This document shows, piece after piece, positions 23,221 through 32,309 of a DNA stretch of 64,000 nt (position 1 is the first letter of the stretch; each line of letters opens with the position of its first letter). The translations under genes and the position numbers were made by a program. The stretch is from an uncultured bacterium (GTDB lineage Bacteria; Cyanobacteriota; Vampirovibrionia; Gastranaerophilales; Gastranaerophilaceae). The notes beneath the pieces are model-generated. The model saw only the letters and a list, made by a program, of their open reading frames with translations. It had not been told where the DNA came from and ran no database searches. Location of the stretch: assembly GCA_902761735.1 (NCBI GenBank), contig CACWLL010000003.1:1-64000 (forward strand), written 5' to 3'.

Positions 23221-24944
23221 TCTTTATCGAGCTTCCCTGAGTAATAAAAGTTAAATAAATTTATAATTTCCTTCTCTTTATCGGAAGGATTCACACTTAA
23301 CGACATATTATATATGTCCCTCAATGTATATTTTGATAATAGTTTATCATCTTTTGCCAAAAACTTATGATGATTCTCCGTTAAGAATACTTTAACGATT
23401 TTATTTACTGAAATGTTCAAAAATATCTCTACAAGATTTTTATCAAAATGAACATTTTCTCCTTTTAAAAGAATATCTATTACATTTACAATAGGCATTT
23501 TATCACGGTAATGACGTTTTGATGTAATTGCATCAAACACATCAGAAACAGCAAGAATCCTACCTCCATAAGGGATATCTTCTCCTTTAAGATGTCTGTA
23601 ATATCCTGTACCGTCGTATTTCTCATGATGCGAACAGGCAATTTCATTTATTTGTCTGTAATCATCATTCAAACCTATATTTTCAAGAATATTATGTGTT
23701 ATGACAACATGCTCTTGTATATGTTTATATTCTTCATCTGTCAGTTTACCTTCTTTTTGAAGCACCGAATCTCGGATACCGATTTTACCGATATCATGCA
23801 AAGTTGCTGCCTTTTCAAGAATTTCTTTTGATTTTGCATCCATATTTAATTCATCGGCAATCAGCATTGCATACAACTTTACCCTTGTAGAATGACCTGC
23901 CGTAATCTTATCACGAGCATCTATTGAGGATGCAAGCGTATTTATAAAGCTTTCAAATAAAAGTTTTTGTTCTTTGTAAAGTTCCTTTTGCTGTTCAAAT
24001 AATTGCGCATTTTCTAAAGCAATACTTGCACTTCCACCGATTGCAACAAGTAAATCCTCATCATTTTTAGTAAACACACCATTAAGTTTATTCAAAACTT
24101 GAAAAGCCCCGATAATTTCTTGATTATTATTTTTTATAGGCATACATAAAATTGTCTTTGTTGTATAACCGGTAGATTTATCGACTTCAGGATTAAATCT
24201 GTCATCATTATAAGCATCTTTAATATTTATTGACTCTCCTGTTTTTACGGTATAACCTGCAAGCCCCTTACTAGCCGGAAATCTTATTTCTTGGCTATCC
24301 AAACCTAATGCAACTTTTGACCATAATTCATCTTTTTCTTTATCCAGTAAAAATACCGTACAACGGTCTGCTTGCATAGCAATTTTTGTTTCTTCAGCTA
24401 TAACTTTCAACAAAATATCAATATCCGTTTGAGCAGTAATTGAACGCCCGATTTTTACAAGAGAAACCAAGGGATCACTTGTCGGAGGGAAAAGATATGC
24501 TTGATCTTCCCGTATTTGTTTAATCCTTGCAACAATATATCCCATTATCCCATATTCATCTTTTTTATCAAATTCTATATTTTTAATATTGTTGTAGTGA
24601 CATAAGGCAACAGATTTATCGTCGTTTTTGTAATATATTTCCGCAAGAGAATACTCTTTAAAAATTTCAGCAGTACAGCTTTTAGAATACCGTGCAAGAG
24701 CAGAAGAATCTTTCAACATAGCCAGAGCTTCCTGTGTCATATCTTTATTTGTGAGAGCTTTTATCAGTGCAAATAAGCTTATACATACAGAAACATTTTC
24801 GACAGAATTTTCGGTCTTAAAAATTTTATCGGCTTGTTCGATTTCCTCTAATGCTTTTTTATAATTTTGAGCGAGCAAATTCTCTATTGCCTTTTTTAAA
24901 ATCTTTTTACCGGTTTTTACATCTTCACTAGTACTATTTGTCAT
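23217..24944 (-). CDS. GAF and HD-GYP domain protein, likely c-di-GMP phosphodiesterase
   Basis: A 575-aa signalling protein. An alpha-helical TPR-like region (1-150) precedes a GAF domain (about 165-320, with ADRCTVFLLDKEKDELWSKV and GLAGYTVKTGESINI) and an HD-GYP domain (about 335-530). HD-GYP residues are HDIGKIG (His383-Asp384), the ITHNILENIG segment and SHHEKYDGTGY (438-448). The eponymous GYP is GYY here, though the metal-binding histidines and aspartates remain. HD-GYP enzymes hydrolyse cyclic-di-GMP to pGpG or GMP. The ATG at 24944 is preferred to a far-upstream ATG because AAAGGA lies 6-7 nt before it. Confidence 0.86.
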   Translation of the reverse strand: MTNSTSEDVKTGKKILKKAIENLLAQNYKKALEEIEQADKIFKTENSVENVSVCISLFALIKALTNKDMTQEALAMLKDSSALARYSKSCTAEIFKEYSLAEIYYKNDDKSVALCHYNNIKNIEFDKKDEYGIMGYIVARIKQIREDQAYLFPPTSDPLVSLVKIGRSITAQTDIDILLKVIAEETKIAMQADRCTVFLLDKEKDELWSKVALGLDSQEIRFPASKGLAGYTVKTGESINIKDAYNDDRFNPEVDKSTGYTTKTILCMPIKNNNQEIIGAFQVLNKLNGVFTKNDEDLLVAIGGSASIALENAQLFEQQKELYKEQKLLFESFINTLASSIDARDKITAGHSTRVKLYAMLIADELNMDAKSKEILEKAATLHDIGKIGIRDSVLQKEGKLTDEEYKHIQEHVVITHNILENIGLNDDYRQINEIACSHHEKYDGTGYYRHLKGEDIPYGGRILAVSDVFDAITSKRHYRDKMPIVNVIDILLKGENVHFDKNLVEIFLNISVNKIVKVFLTENHHKFLAKDDKLLSKYTLRDIYNMSLSVNPSDKEKEIINLFNFYYSGKLDKE

Positions 24945-25036
24945 ATCTATCCTTTTACATCTCTCTTTTTTTATTATACAATATTTATTGACAAGAATCA
25001 AAATATTTGAGTGCAAATTAAAAAGGGGTTTAAAAA

Positions 25037-25723
25037 ATGAATAAAGTTAGCATTTTAATTCCGGTATACAACGAAGTATCTACATTAGAAGAAATATTGA
25101 AAAAGGTTGAAACGACTGACTTTTGCGGATTGGAAAAGGAAATTATTTTAATAGATGATTATTCTACTGACGGAACAAGAGATTTATACGAAAAGTTTCC
25201 ATATAAAGTTTTGTATCATGAATATAATCAAGGTAAAGGTGCAGCACTTCGTGACGGATTCAAAGAAGCCACCGGAGATATTATCGTGATTCAAGATGCT
25301 GACTTAGAATATGACCCTGTCGATTATGCACCTTTAATACAACTGATTTTGGACGGAAAAGCAGATGTATGCTACGGAACAAGACTGGCCGGCGGTAAAC
25401 CTTCCCGCTCATTTATGTTTACACATTTTTTAGGTAATAAATTTTTGTCTTTACTAACAAACATTTTGTACGGTTCAACATTGACCGATATGGAAACATG
25501 CTACAAAGCTTTCAAAGCTGATTTTATTAAAGGAATACAAATAAAGTCAAACCGATTTGATTTTGAACCGGAAATAACGGCAAAAATATTAAAACGAGGT
25601 GCAAGATTGTATGAATTACCTGTATCGTATTACGGAAGAGAATTTTCCGAAGGCAAAAAAATCACTTGGAAAGACGGAATCCAGGCAATATGGGCACTTA
25701 TTAAATTTAGATTTGTAGATTAA
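25037..25723 (+). CDS. Family 2 glycosyltransferase (polyprenol-phosphate type)
   Basis: A 228-aa GT2 enzyme resembling dolichol/polyprenol-phosphate mannosyltransferase. SILIPVYNEVSTLEEILKKV begins the GT-A fold, IDDYSTDGTRD is the nucleotide-binding region, and QDADLEYDP holds the DxD-type metal site. GTRLAGGK and the C-terminal EITAKILKRGARLYELPVSY with YGREFSEGKKI fit the family. No membrane segment, so it would act at the cytoplasmic face on polyprenyl phosphate. A GGGG ribosome binding site precedes the ATG. Confidence 0.87.
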   Translation: MNKVSILIPVYNEVSTLEEILKKVETTDFCGLEKEIILIDDYSTDGTRDLYEKFPYKVLYHEYNQGKGAALRDGFKEATGDIIVIQDADLEYDPVDYAPLIQLILDGKADVCYGTRLAGGKPSRSFMFTHFLGNKFLSLLTNILYGSTLTDMETCYKAFKADFIKGIQIKSNRFDFEPEITAKILKRGARLYELPVSYYGREFSEGKKITWKDGIQAIWALIKFRFVD

Positions 25724-25745
25724 AATTATAACGAAAGGAGAAGAG

Positions 25746-26576
25746 ATGAAAAAAGTTATCTTATCACTATTTGTTGCGGCGGTAATGATATTACCTGCAA
25801 GTGCTGCAACTTGGGTTGCTGCAGACAGAGTTTCACCTGTCGGTAGTGAAATTATTAAAAAGAACAGCCTACCGACAAATATACAATTTAAAGTTGTAAA
25901 CGGTGCGGCAGATAATTCAAGTGCAACTGTAACAAACACAATACAAATAAGTTCAACGGATTTATCATATACCGGTAATGATAATGAAGTTGCTTACGTT
26001 GTTGCGTACGAATTGGGTAATATTATCAACGATAATATTGGTAAAAAGAAAGTTAGAAACTATGTTAAATCTGCAATTGCAAGCAATTTAAGTGCAGATA
26101 ATGTTATCACAACTGCAATGAACAGTTCAACCGTAACAGGAAGAGAAAATATTAATGATGCAAAATCTGCTGACGTTATGGGCATAGATTTGATGATTAA
26201 TGCAGGATATAATCCGCTTGCAGGAATTGTTACATTAACAAAAATGCCGGGCAGTACATTTGAAGCATTAGCAGGAAAACCTGCAAACAGCGAAAGAGCT
26301 ATGTATTTGTATGATTATTTACTCTACAACTTCCCTTCAAAAGTTAAAGTAGGGTATAATTGCCAAGAATACAGAACTTTCCTTGCTTATGCAAATCCTA
26401 TTGTAGAAGAAAGAAATGCTAACGCTAAAAAACTAAAAAAATTCAATAAAAATCAAGCCAAAATAAAAACAAAAAGAGCAAAACAATTGGCTAAATATAA
26501 AACTTCCGGAGGCTTAGCAAGTTGGAATGTTTCATATGAATTACTGAAATCTTTAACAGAATCAGAAACAAAGTAA
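25746..26576 (+). CDS. Secreted M48-like protein lacking catalytic zinc ligands
   Basis: A 276-aa exported protein (signal peptide MKKVILSLFVAAVMILPASA). Its core resembles M48 zinc peptidases: strand VTNTIQISSTDLSY, helix EVAYVVAYELGNIINDN, and later SADVMGIDLMINAGYNP, which matches the 'xxAD..g...m..aGyxP' segment. The metal motif HExxH is YELGN (Tyr88, Asn92), and the acidic ligand before AD is missing (AKSAD). The catalytic Glu remains but zinc binding should be lost. The C-terminal tail is Lys-rich. A strong AAAGGAG ribosome binding site and a good downstream terminator indicate a real gene. Confidence 0.7.
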   Translation: MKKVILSLFVAAVMILPASAATWVAADRVSPVGSEIIKKNSLPTNIQFKVVNGAADNSSATVTNTIQISSTDLSYTGNDNEVAYVVAYELGNIINDNIGKKKVRNYVKSAIASNLSADNVITTAMNSSTVTGRENINDAKSADVMGIDLMINAGYNPLAGIVTLTKMPGSTFEALAGKPANSERAMYLYDYLLYNFPSKVKVGYNCQEYRTFLAYANPIVEERNANAKKLKKFNKNQAKIKTKRAKQLAKYKTSGGLASWNVSYELLKSLTESETK

Positions 26577-26598
26577 AGATTTAATATTACATATATGA

Positions 26599-26626
26599 AA
26601 AGGGCAGGTTTTACGACCTGCCTTTT
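26599..26626 (+). terminator. Rho-independent terminator after the M48-like gene
   Basis: Stem GGCAGGT (26603-26609) and ACCTGCC (26616-26622), extended by A-T pairs, then TTTT. It can also serve the minus-strand gene at 26661. Confidence 0.8.
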
Positions 26627-26660
26627 AATTCAATCTATTTATATTGAATTAAGGATATAT

Positions 26661-26858
26661 CTACTTATTTGAATAATCATATATTAACGTTTTAACAACA
26701 TCAAGTTTATCTTGCATTTTATCAACCAGCAAAGAAGCATGAAGCATTTGTGGAATAGAAGAATGAAAAGACATATAATCTGAAAGGATTTCTACATAAC
26801 TGATAATCTCAGTAACTGCTTCATCTATTCTGCTATCTTTTATAACTTCCTTTAACAT
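26661..26858 (-). CDS. Small helical hypothetical protein
   Basis: A 65-aa protein, predicted all-helical (KEVIKDSRIDEAVTEIISYV, LLVDKMQDKLDVVKTLIYDY). The ATG at 26858 is chosen over one five codons upstream because GGAG sits 7 nt before it. It is divergent from the small XRE gene at 26972. Function unknown. Confidence 0.6.
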   Translation of the reverse strand: MLKEVIKDSRIDEAVTEIISYVEILSDYMSFHSSIPQMLHASLLVDKMQDKLDVVKTLIYDYSNK

Positions 26859-26971
26859 AATAATACTCCACATTGATAAGTAATATTACGGTTACATGCC
26901 GCTATAAAGGTATATTATCCTATTAAAAGGTATATGTCAACATGTAGCAAGATGTTTTATACAATTTTGTT

Positions 26972-27175
26972 ATGATAATAAATAATCTTTCCACTGTAAT
27001 GGGAAACAGAAGGTTACAGATTGCGGATGTGGCCAAAATCGCAAAATTAAAACATACAACTGTTTCAAACTTATTTTATGACAAGACTAACGGAATAGAA
27101 TTTGAAACACTGAACAGATTGTGCTTTGCTCTCGAGTGCACACCTAATGATTTATTCAGGTATATTCCCGATTAG
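26972..27175 (+). CDS. Small Cro/C1-type HTH regulator
   Basis: A 67-aa stand-alone helix-turn-helix protein: LQIADVAKIAKLKHTTVSNL is the HTH, followed by FETLNRLCFALECTPNDLFR, typical of small XRE/HTH_26 regulators of about 65-75 residues. No ligand domain. It lies between the divergent small helical gene and the convergent homoserine dehydrogenase gene. Target unknown. Confidence 0.75.
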   Translation: MIINNLSTVMGNRRLQIADVAKIAKLKHTTVSNLFYDKTNGIEFETLNRLCFALECTPNDLFRYIPD

Positions 27176-27187
27176 TCAAAATAAGAA

Positions 27188-28471
27188 TTAATCATTGTAT
27201 TGAACTCTAATCAGACTATTTACCTGGCTGATAGCTTCACTTTGTTCAAACTGCTCTATTGCACGACGAATATCTTTTTCATAACATAATTCAGTAATCA
27301 AAATAATATCTGCCGTATTGTTATTTTTCAAACCTCTCTGGAGCATACAGGCAACACTTATGTTATTTTCTTCACATATTTTACCTAAACTGCCTATAAC
27401 ACCCATTTTATTTTTAGCATTTAAAGACAGATAATATTTATTTTTTGTATCTAAAATATCAATCATTTGGGCATTTTCATTATGATTACATCTCATCATC
27501 GGCAATAAATAATCCGTTCTGCCAAGTTCTGCAGCAATCGATAAAATATCCCCAACAACTGAACTTGCCGTTGGAAACTCGCCCGCTCCGGGCCCCGATA
27601 AAGTAATATGTCCGACAGGGTGCCCCTTCAAACTTACCGCATTTTTTACATAATCAATGTGAGATAATGTTGAATCTTTTGAAACCAGCATAGGGTGAAC
27701 TCTTACATCGGCCCTACCTTCAGAATCCAAATCCGCAGAAGCAATCAATTTGATTTTATAACCTAATTCGTTTGCAGTTTTCATATCTTCTGCCCGAACT
27801 TTTGTAATACCCTCACGATATACGTTTTCAAATTTTATACGCTTTTTAAATGCTAAAGTGGCCAAAGTCGTAATCTTATAAGCCGCATCAAAGCCTTCAA
27901 CGTCACCGGTAGGATCGGTTTCCGCATACCCTAAATCCTGCGCTTCTTTTAAAACATCTTCATAGCTTGCACAATCGATATCCATTTTTGTCAAAATATA
28001 ATTTGTTGTACCATTTAATATCGCTTCAATGTGATGAATTTTATTTCCGGCTAAGATTGTTTTTATAGGCATAATAATCGGAATACCACCGGCAATTGCA
28101 GCTTCATATAAAACAACCTTATTATGTTCTTCCGCAAAATTAAATAATTCTTCACCATATTTTGCCAACAATTCTTTATTAGCAGTTACAATATGTTTAC
28201 CGTTTAAAATCGCAGTTTTAATTAAATCGAATGCCGGTTCTGTTCCTCCAATCAATTCCACAACAATATCCGCATCCGAATTTACAACATCATATGGGTT
28301 ATCGGTCAATATAGACGAATCTAAACCCTCAATATTACGAGGTTTGTTTATATTTTTTACCCCTATTTTTACTATTTCAATATTTTTATAATCTGACAGC
28401 GTCTTATAAACACCGGAACCAACAGTGCCAAGACCAATCATACCAATTTTAATTTTTCTGTTCATAACCAT
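27188..28471 (-). CDS. hom: Homoserine dehydrogenase
   Basis: A 427-aa enzyme that reduces aspartate semialdehyde to homoserine with NAD(P)H, feeding threonine and methionine synthesis. The Rossmann start is IGMIGLGTVGSGVY. Catalytic and substrate residues lie in TANKELLAKYG, EAAIAGGIPII, LNGTTNYILT and AETDPTGDVEGFDAAYK. PGAGEFPTASSVVGD follows. The C-terminal ACT domain (about 350-427, MGVIGSLGKICEENNISVA) is the allosteric part. No aspartokinase is fused or adjacent. Length fits ACT-containing Hom. Confidence 0.94.
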   Translation of the reverse strand: MVMNRKIKIGMIGLGTVGSGVYKTLSDYKNIEIVKIGVKNINKPRNIEGLDSSILTDNPYDVVNSDADIVVELIGGTEPAFDLIKTAILNGKHIVTANKELLAKYGEELFNFAEEHNKVVLYEAAIAGGIPIIMPIKTILAGNKIHHIEAILNGTTNYILTKMDIDCASYEDVLKEAQDLGYAETDPTGDVEGFDAAYKITTLATLAFKKRIKFENVYREGITKVRAEDMKTANELGYKIKLIASADLDSEGRADVRVHPMLVSKDSTLSHIDYVKNAVSLKGHPVGHITLSGPGAGEFPTASSVVGDILSIAAELGRTDYLLPMMRCNHNENAQMIDILDTKNKYYLSLNAKNKMGVIGSLGKICEENNISVACMLQRGLKNNNTADIILITELCYEKDIRRAIEQFEQSEAISQVNSLIRVQYND

Positions 28472-28513
28472 ATTCGGATTTTAGCATAAGTTGTTACTTG
28501 TGAAATACTATAA

Positions 28514-28846
28514 TTATACTATATTGAATAATGACGGCAAAGACGTAATTAGAACAACCAACATAATAATAAATGTTCCCGTTAAAACAAATGAAGCCAA
28601 TAATCCGTTATATTCATCCAAATCAATACCATACTTGTCTTTATATGAATTAAAGCACAGAGAAACCAAATCAATTAGCCACCAAATACCCAATCCGCAT
28701 AAAGTAAACAATTGAATAACGCCAATACGTTTATAACCGGTGTAAAATCTATGAATACCAAAAATACCTAAAAACCAGCATAGTAGTAATGCAATAACAT
28801 GATTTTTCGGATAATGTGGTGTAGTTCTTTTTTCAACTTTCAGCAT
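28514..28846 (-). CDS. TM2-domain membrane protein
   Basis: A 110-aa protein with the TM2 domain: ALLLCWFLGIFGIHRFYTGY is the first transmembrane helix plus the GxHRFYxG motif, and GVIQLFTLCGLGIWWLIDLV the second. A further hydrophobic C-terminal helix (LLASFVLTGTFIIMLVVLIT) adds a third segment. TM2 proteins are widespread with unknown function. AAGGAG precedes the ATG. Confidence 0.83.
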   Translation of the reverse strand: MLKVEKRTTPHYPKNHVIALLLCWFLGIFGIHRFYTGYKRIGVIQLFTLCGLGIWWLIDLVSLCFNSYKDKYGIDLDEYNGLLASFVLTGTFIIMLVVLITSLPSLFNIV

Positions 28847-28863
28847 TTTATACTCCTTAAATT

Positions 28864-29322
28864 TTATTTACCGGTAGAGCCGAAACCGCCTTCGCCTCTT
28901 GATGTTTCGCTCAATTCCGTAACAACCTCAATACGTGCCTGCTCAACTTGAGTTATAATCATTTGAGCAACCCTTTCATCCGGTTGAATAGTGTATGCTT
29001 CATTAGAAATATTTACAACAGGAATGCAAACCTCACCTCTATAATCTTCATCAATCGTACCTACACAATTGATAAGAGTAATTCCATGCTTGATTGACAT
29101 ACCGGAACGAGGTCTGATTTGAGCCTCATAACCATGCTCCAATTCAATTTTCAAACCGGTTGGTATTAAAGTTCTTTCCAACGGTTTTAAGGTTACAGGT
29201 TCAGAAATCGCCGCACATAAATCCATGCCTGCCGCTCCTGAAGTTTTGTATTCAGGAATAAATTTATTATGCGGTAATCTTTCTATTTTTAATACAGTTT
29301 TCTTATCTTCTGCGGTAATCAT
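28864..29322 (-). CDS. dut: dUTP diphosphatase
   Basis: A 152-aa trimeric dUTPase that hydrolyses dUTP to dUMP and pyrophosphate, keeping uracil out of DNA. Family motifs in order: AAGMDLCA (1), RPRSGMSIKHG (2), GTIDEDYRGEV (3, catalytic Asp), ERVAQMII (4), RGEGGFGSTG (5, the C-terminal arm). Length is typical. The ATG overlaps the nagZ stop by 4 nt, so translation is coupled. Confidence 0.95.
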   Translation of the reverse strand: MITAEDKKTVLKIERLPHNKFIPEYKTSGAAGMDLCAAISEPVTLKPLERTLIPTGLKIELEHGYEAQIRPRSGMSIKHGITLINCVGTIDEDYRGEVCIPVVNISNEAYTIQPDERVAQMIITQVEQARIEVVTELSETSRGEGGFGSTGK

Positions 29323-30299
29323 AAAATCTTTTTCTCCTGTTTTAATTTTAATATAAGTTGATATGATTTTTCAATATTCTTTTTTAATTCTACATCATTT
29401 TCTGCAATTTTGGCAACAGTTTCTATAATATTAACAGTTTTTTCATCAGAATATCTGTATATAAACATATTTAAACCTGCTTTTATACCCATAACGCAGG
29501 CTTCTGCACCGCCAAAATCAGCTACTCCTTTCATTACCATATCATCCGATATAATAAGACCTTTAAAATTTAGAGTATTGCGTAAATATTCGATAGCTCT
29601 CTTGCATAATGATGTCGGAACACCATCATCATCAAAATGCGGTACATTTAAATGTGCCACCATAATCATTTCTATACCATTTTCTATTGCGGATTTAAAC
29701 GGAGCAATATGATATTTTTCAAATTCCTCAAAGGGAATGTCAATTTTTGGAAGAGTCAAATGACTATCTGCATTTGCATCACCATGTCCGGGAAAATGCT
29801 TTACACAGGGTATTATACCGTTTTCTCTATATGTTTTTGAAACAACTATTTCCCCTCTAATGACATCTGCCGTATTATCAGAAAAGGCACGCTCTCCGAT
29901 AATAGGATTATCCGGATTTGTATTAACATCAATACAAGGAGCAAAATTCAGATTTATTCCGTATGACAATAATTCTTTTGAAATTTCTTCAGTTTGTGAT
30001 TTTAAAAAACCTAACCCCTTTTCGTAAGCATATTTTGCCGATAAATACTTTTTACCGTTATGAATATTCTCTGTTCTCTCAACTCTGCCGCCTTCTTGAT
30101 CTATAGAAAGAAACGGTGCTGTCAAAGCTTGAGATTTCAAACTTTGAATTAATGTTTTAAATTGCTCGGGATTTTTTATATCTTTTGAAAAAAATATAAT
30201 CCCGCCTAATCCGGATTTTAGGGCCTCTGTATATTTACCGCCCTCTAATCCCAAAATAAACATCTGATACAGTTTTGTTCTAATATCTACACTATCCAT
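29319..30299 (-). CDS. nagZ: Beta-N-acetylhexosaminidase (GH3)
   Basis: A 326-aa GH3 enzyme that removes N-acetylglucosamine from muropeptides during cell-wall recycling in the cytoplasm. GGIIFFSKDI, LSIDQEGGRVER, NFAPCIDVNTNP, IGERAFS, CVKHFPGHGDANADSH (the loop with catalytic Asp-His) and IISDDMVMKGV (nucleophile Asp) are visible in order. No signal peptide. Length matches NagZ (about 340). It overlaps the upstream hypothetical gene by 13 nt and dut by 4 nt. Confidence 0.92.
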   Translation of the reverse strand: MDSVDIRTKLYQMFILGLEGGKYTEALKSGLGGIIFFSKDIKNPEQFKTLIQSLKSQALTAPFLSIDQEGGRVERTENIHNGKKYLSAKYAYEKGLGFLKSQTEEISKELLSYGINLNFAPCIDVNTNPDNPIIGERAFSDNTADVIRGEIVVSKTYRENGIIPCVKHFPGHGDANADSHLTLPKIDIPFEEFEKYHIAPFKSAIENGIEMIMVAHLNVPHFDDDGVPTSLCKRAIEYLRNTLNFKGLIISDDMVMKGVADFGGAEACVMGIKAGLNMFIYRYSDEKTVNIIETVAKIAENDVELKKNIEKSYQLILKLKQEKKIL

Positions 30300-30862
30300 T
30301 CAACAAGTTCTTTCAATTTTCCGTTTTGGGTAACTTCTTCAATCTTATCAAATGCTGTTTGAATATTTTCTATTTTTTTGGACTTTTCAGGAACTTTAAT
30401 ATCATTTGTATTACTTACTTTTATAAATCCTTGATTTTCTCTTAAAAACTCCTCATACAAATCCAAAACCTTAAAAAATTCTTCAGGAATTTCGTAGTCT
30501 TTTCCAATATAATATTTAACATCTTTTGGTAAGCACTCCAAATAATGTCTTAAAAATCTCACTTCCTGTAATGTTTCTTCTTCATCATAAGTTCCGTCAA
30601 CACAATAATTTCCGGTAATTGGTTTATTATCGAGTGTTTTTATTGCCTCAGCCCATAAAATACAACCTGAATAAAAACCCATATAATTATTTATTAATTC
30701 TTCTAATTTAGGAAATAACATTTTAAATTGATTTCTTTTTTGTCCGAAATTTCTATATTTTTCTAAGTTTTCATACATATATTGAATATTAGGAATTATT
30801 GCCGAAATATGTTGAATAAATCCCGGGTCAAATGGAACGCCCTCTTCAAAATTCATAACCAT
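30287..30862 (-). CDS. Hypothetical protein upstream of nagZ
   Basis: A 191-aa acidic protein without a recognised domain. It is helical, with Trp/Tyr-rich segments (YMGFYSGCILWAEAIKTL, FLRHYLECLPKDVKYYIGKD). It overlaps nagZ by 13 nt, so both are in one operon with dut. A second start two codons in (MNFEEG) is possible. Function unknown. Confidence 0.6.
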   Translation of the reverse strand: MVMNFEEGVPFDPGFIQHISAIIPNIQYMYENLEKYRNFGQKRNQFKMLFPKLEELINNYMGFYSGCILWAEAIKTLDNKPITGNYCVDGTYDEEETLQEVRFLRHYLECLPKDVKYYIGKDYEIPEEFFKVLDLYEEFLRENQGFIKVSNTNDIKVPEKSKKIENIQTAFDKIEEVTQNGKLKELVEWIV

Positions 30863-31034
30863 CTATTATTCTCCTTGTTTCTTTCGTGAAAATATTATCA
30901 CGAATAAAGCTTTACAGCAATCAATTTACACATTATTTTTAAATATTATGATAACCAACAAACTCCCCAACCGACCAGTATATTTTTTGAATTGTTTTTT
31001 ATTTAATTTTTAAAGTTAAATCAATGGAGGCTTT

Positions 31035-31745
31035 ATGGTAACTAATTTTTTGAGCATAGCGAAAAATATGCTTTTACCAATGAAAAAACAAATAATTCCT
31101 GAACCGGAAAAAGAAATTATATATAGAAAAAATCAGAAAACCATTCATAAAATTATTGAATATGACTATAACCATGTTATCAGAAAAATTACTGTCTTTG
31201 ACTATTTTAAACCACAAAAAGTTAAATCAATAGAAGAATACAAAAATGGTTCATTGTACAAAATTACAAATTTTTCATTAATAAAATCAGAAACAGAATA
31301 CCAACCAAAAACCGGCAAAAAAATAAAAACACTTAATTACAATATTAGTAATCCATCCAAATTAAGCTCAATATACAATTATGATTCAGAAACACAAAAT
31401 ATAAATCGCCTTACAATATACAGACCTGACGGATTATCAGTTGCTTTAATAAAAGAATTTAACCCACGAACAAATACCCTCCTTAAATGCATAAATTATA
31501 AAAGGAATTCGTCAACAATAGCCTCTGTTTCCACATTCGAAATTACAGAAACAACAACAATAAAAACTACCTATACATATAATTCAAAACTCAATAAGGT
31601 TACATTTCCCATAAGGGAAAAATCACGTCAACCGGTAGGGAATACCAATGACGTTCCCCATGATTTACCAAAGCATAATATCGCAAAACTTATTGACAAT
31701 CTCTACAAAAATAATCTGTCTTTATCAATAATTAAAGTTTCTTAA
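31035..31745 (+). CDS. Repetitive hypothetical protein
   Basis: A 236-aa basic protein with loosely repeated beta-strand units of the form 'Tyr-Asp/Asn ... Gly-Lys ... Lys-Ile': ETEYQPKTGKKIKTLNYNIS, SSIYNYDSETQNINRLTIYR, IKEFNPRTNTLLKCINYKRN, TTYTYNSKLNKVTF. The repeats recall DUF2963 and bacterial YD-like sequences, but I cannot confirm a family. GGAGG sits 4 nt before the ATG. No signal peptide. Confidence 0.55.
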   Translation: MVTNFLSIAKNMLLPMKKQIIPEPEKEIIYRKNQKTIHKIIEYDYNHVIRKITVFDYFKPQKVKSIEEYKNGSLYKITNFSLIKSETEYQPKTGKKIKTLNYNISNPSKLSSIYNYDSETQNINRLTIYRPDGLSVALIKEFNPRTNTLLKCINYKRNSSTIASVSTFEITETTTIKTTYTYNSKLNKVTFPIREKSRQPVGNTNDVPHDLPKHNIAKLIDNLYKNNLSLSIIKVS

Positions 31746-31810
31746 TACAGATATTGCATATTTACTACTTTTGTAGTATAATATGCGATATATTGTAGGA
31801 GTGTGTAGAG

Positions 31811-32212
31811 ATGAATGTAAGTTTATTCGGCATAGATAACAACAGTCTGACAAATTATATAAGACAACAACGTCAAGCACTGATTGACAAGAATTACAAT
31901 GAAATATATGCACATGAACTTGCACATAAACGTGCGGGAGGCTCTTTTGCAGGAGATATTGTAATTGAAAGAAATGCAGAAGGAATACCCGTTGGCGGAC
32001 ACGTTTCTATTAAGATGCCAACATTAGACAAAAATAATCCGCAAAGAACAATTGATCATGCAAACATCGTAATTAATTCCGCAATGGCACCTGCAGACCC
32101 GTCTGAGCAGGATTACAATGTTGCCAATCAAGCAAAAGCCATAAAACAGCAAGCGATAGAATATAAAAACAATAACTCGAACCTTGGTAAAAAATTAGAT
32201 ATTCAAGGATAG
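31811..32212 (+). CDS. SprA-related small protein with HELAH motif
   Basis: A 133-aa protein. YAHELAHKRAGGSFAGDIVI, then IPVGGHVSIKMP, matches the SprA-related family, whose members read 'HEqaH...GG.yaG......G..yavGGeV'. HELAH (His35-Glu36-x-x-His39) is a zincin-type HExxH motif, so a metallopeptidase activity is possible though unproven for the family. The C-terminus is a helix (VANQAKAIKQQAIEYKNNNS). AGGAG precedes the ATG. Confidence 0.7.
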   Translation: MNVSLFGIDNNSLTNYIRQQRQALIDKNYNEIYAHELAHKRAGGSFAGDIVIERNAEGIPVGGHVSIKMPTLDKNNPQRTIDHANIVINSAMAPADPSEQDYNVANQAKAIKQQAIEYKNNNSNLGKKLDIQG

Positions 32213-32220
32213 CAAACAAG

Positions 32221-32242
32221 AAAAAACCGCTTTAAAAGCGGT
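32221..32242 (-). terminator. Terminator after the first MGxAASQARLL gene
   Basis: Stem ACCGCTT/AAGCGGT around a short loop. On the minus strand the stem is followed by TTTTT, about 70 nt downstream of the stop codon at 32310. Confidence 0.65.
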
Positions 32243-32309
32243 ATAGGGGAAAAGTTACGAAAATTTGTTTAATAAGGAAAATTAAATTATAAGGAATCGG
32301 TTAAATCTT

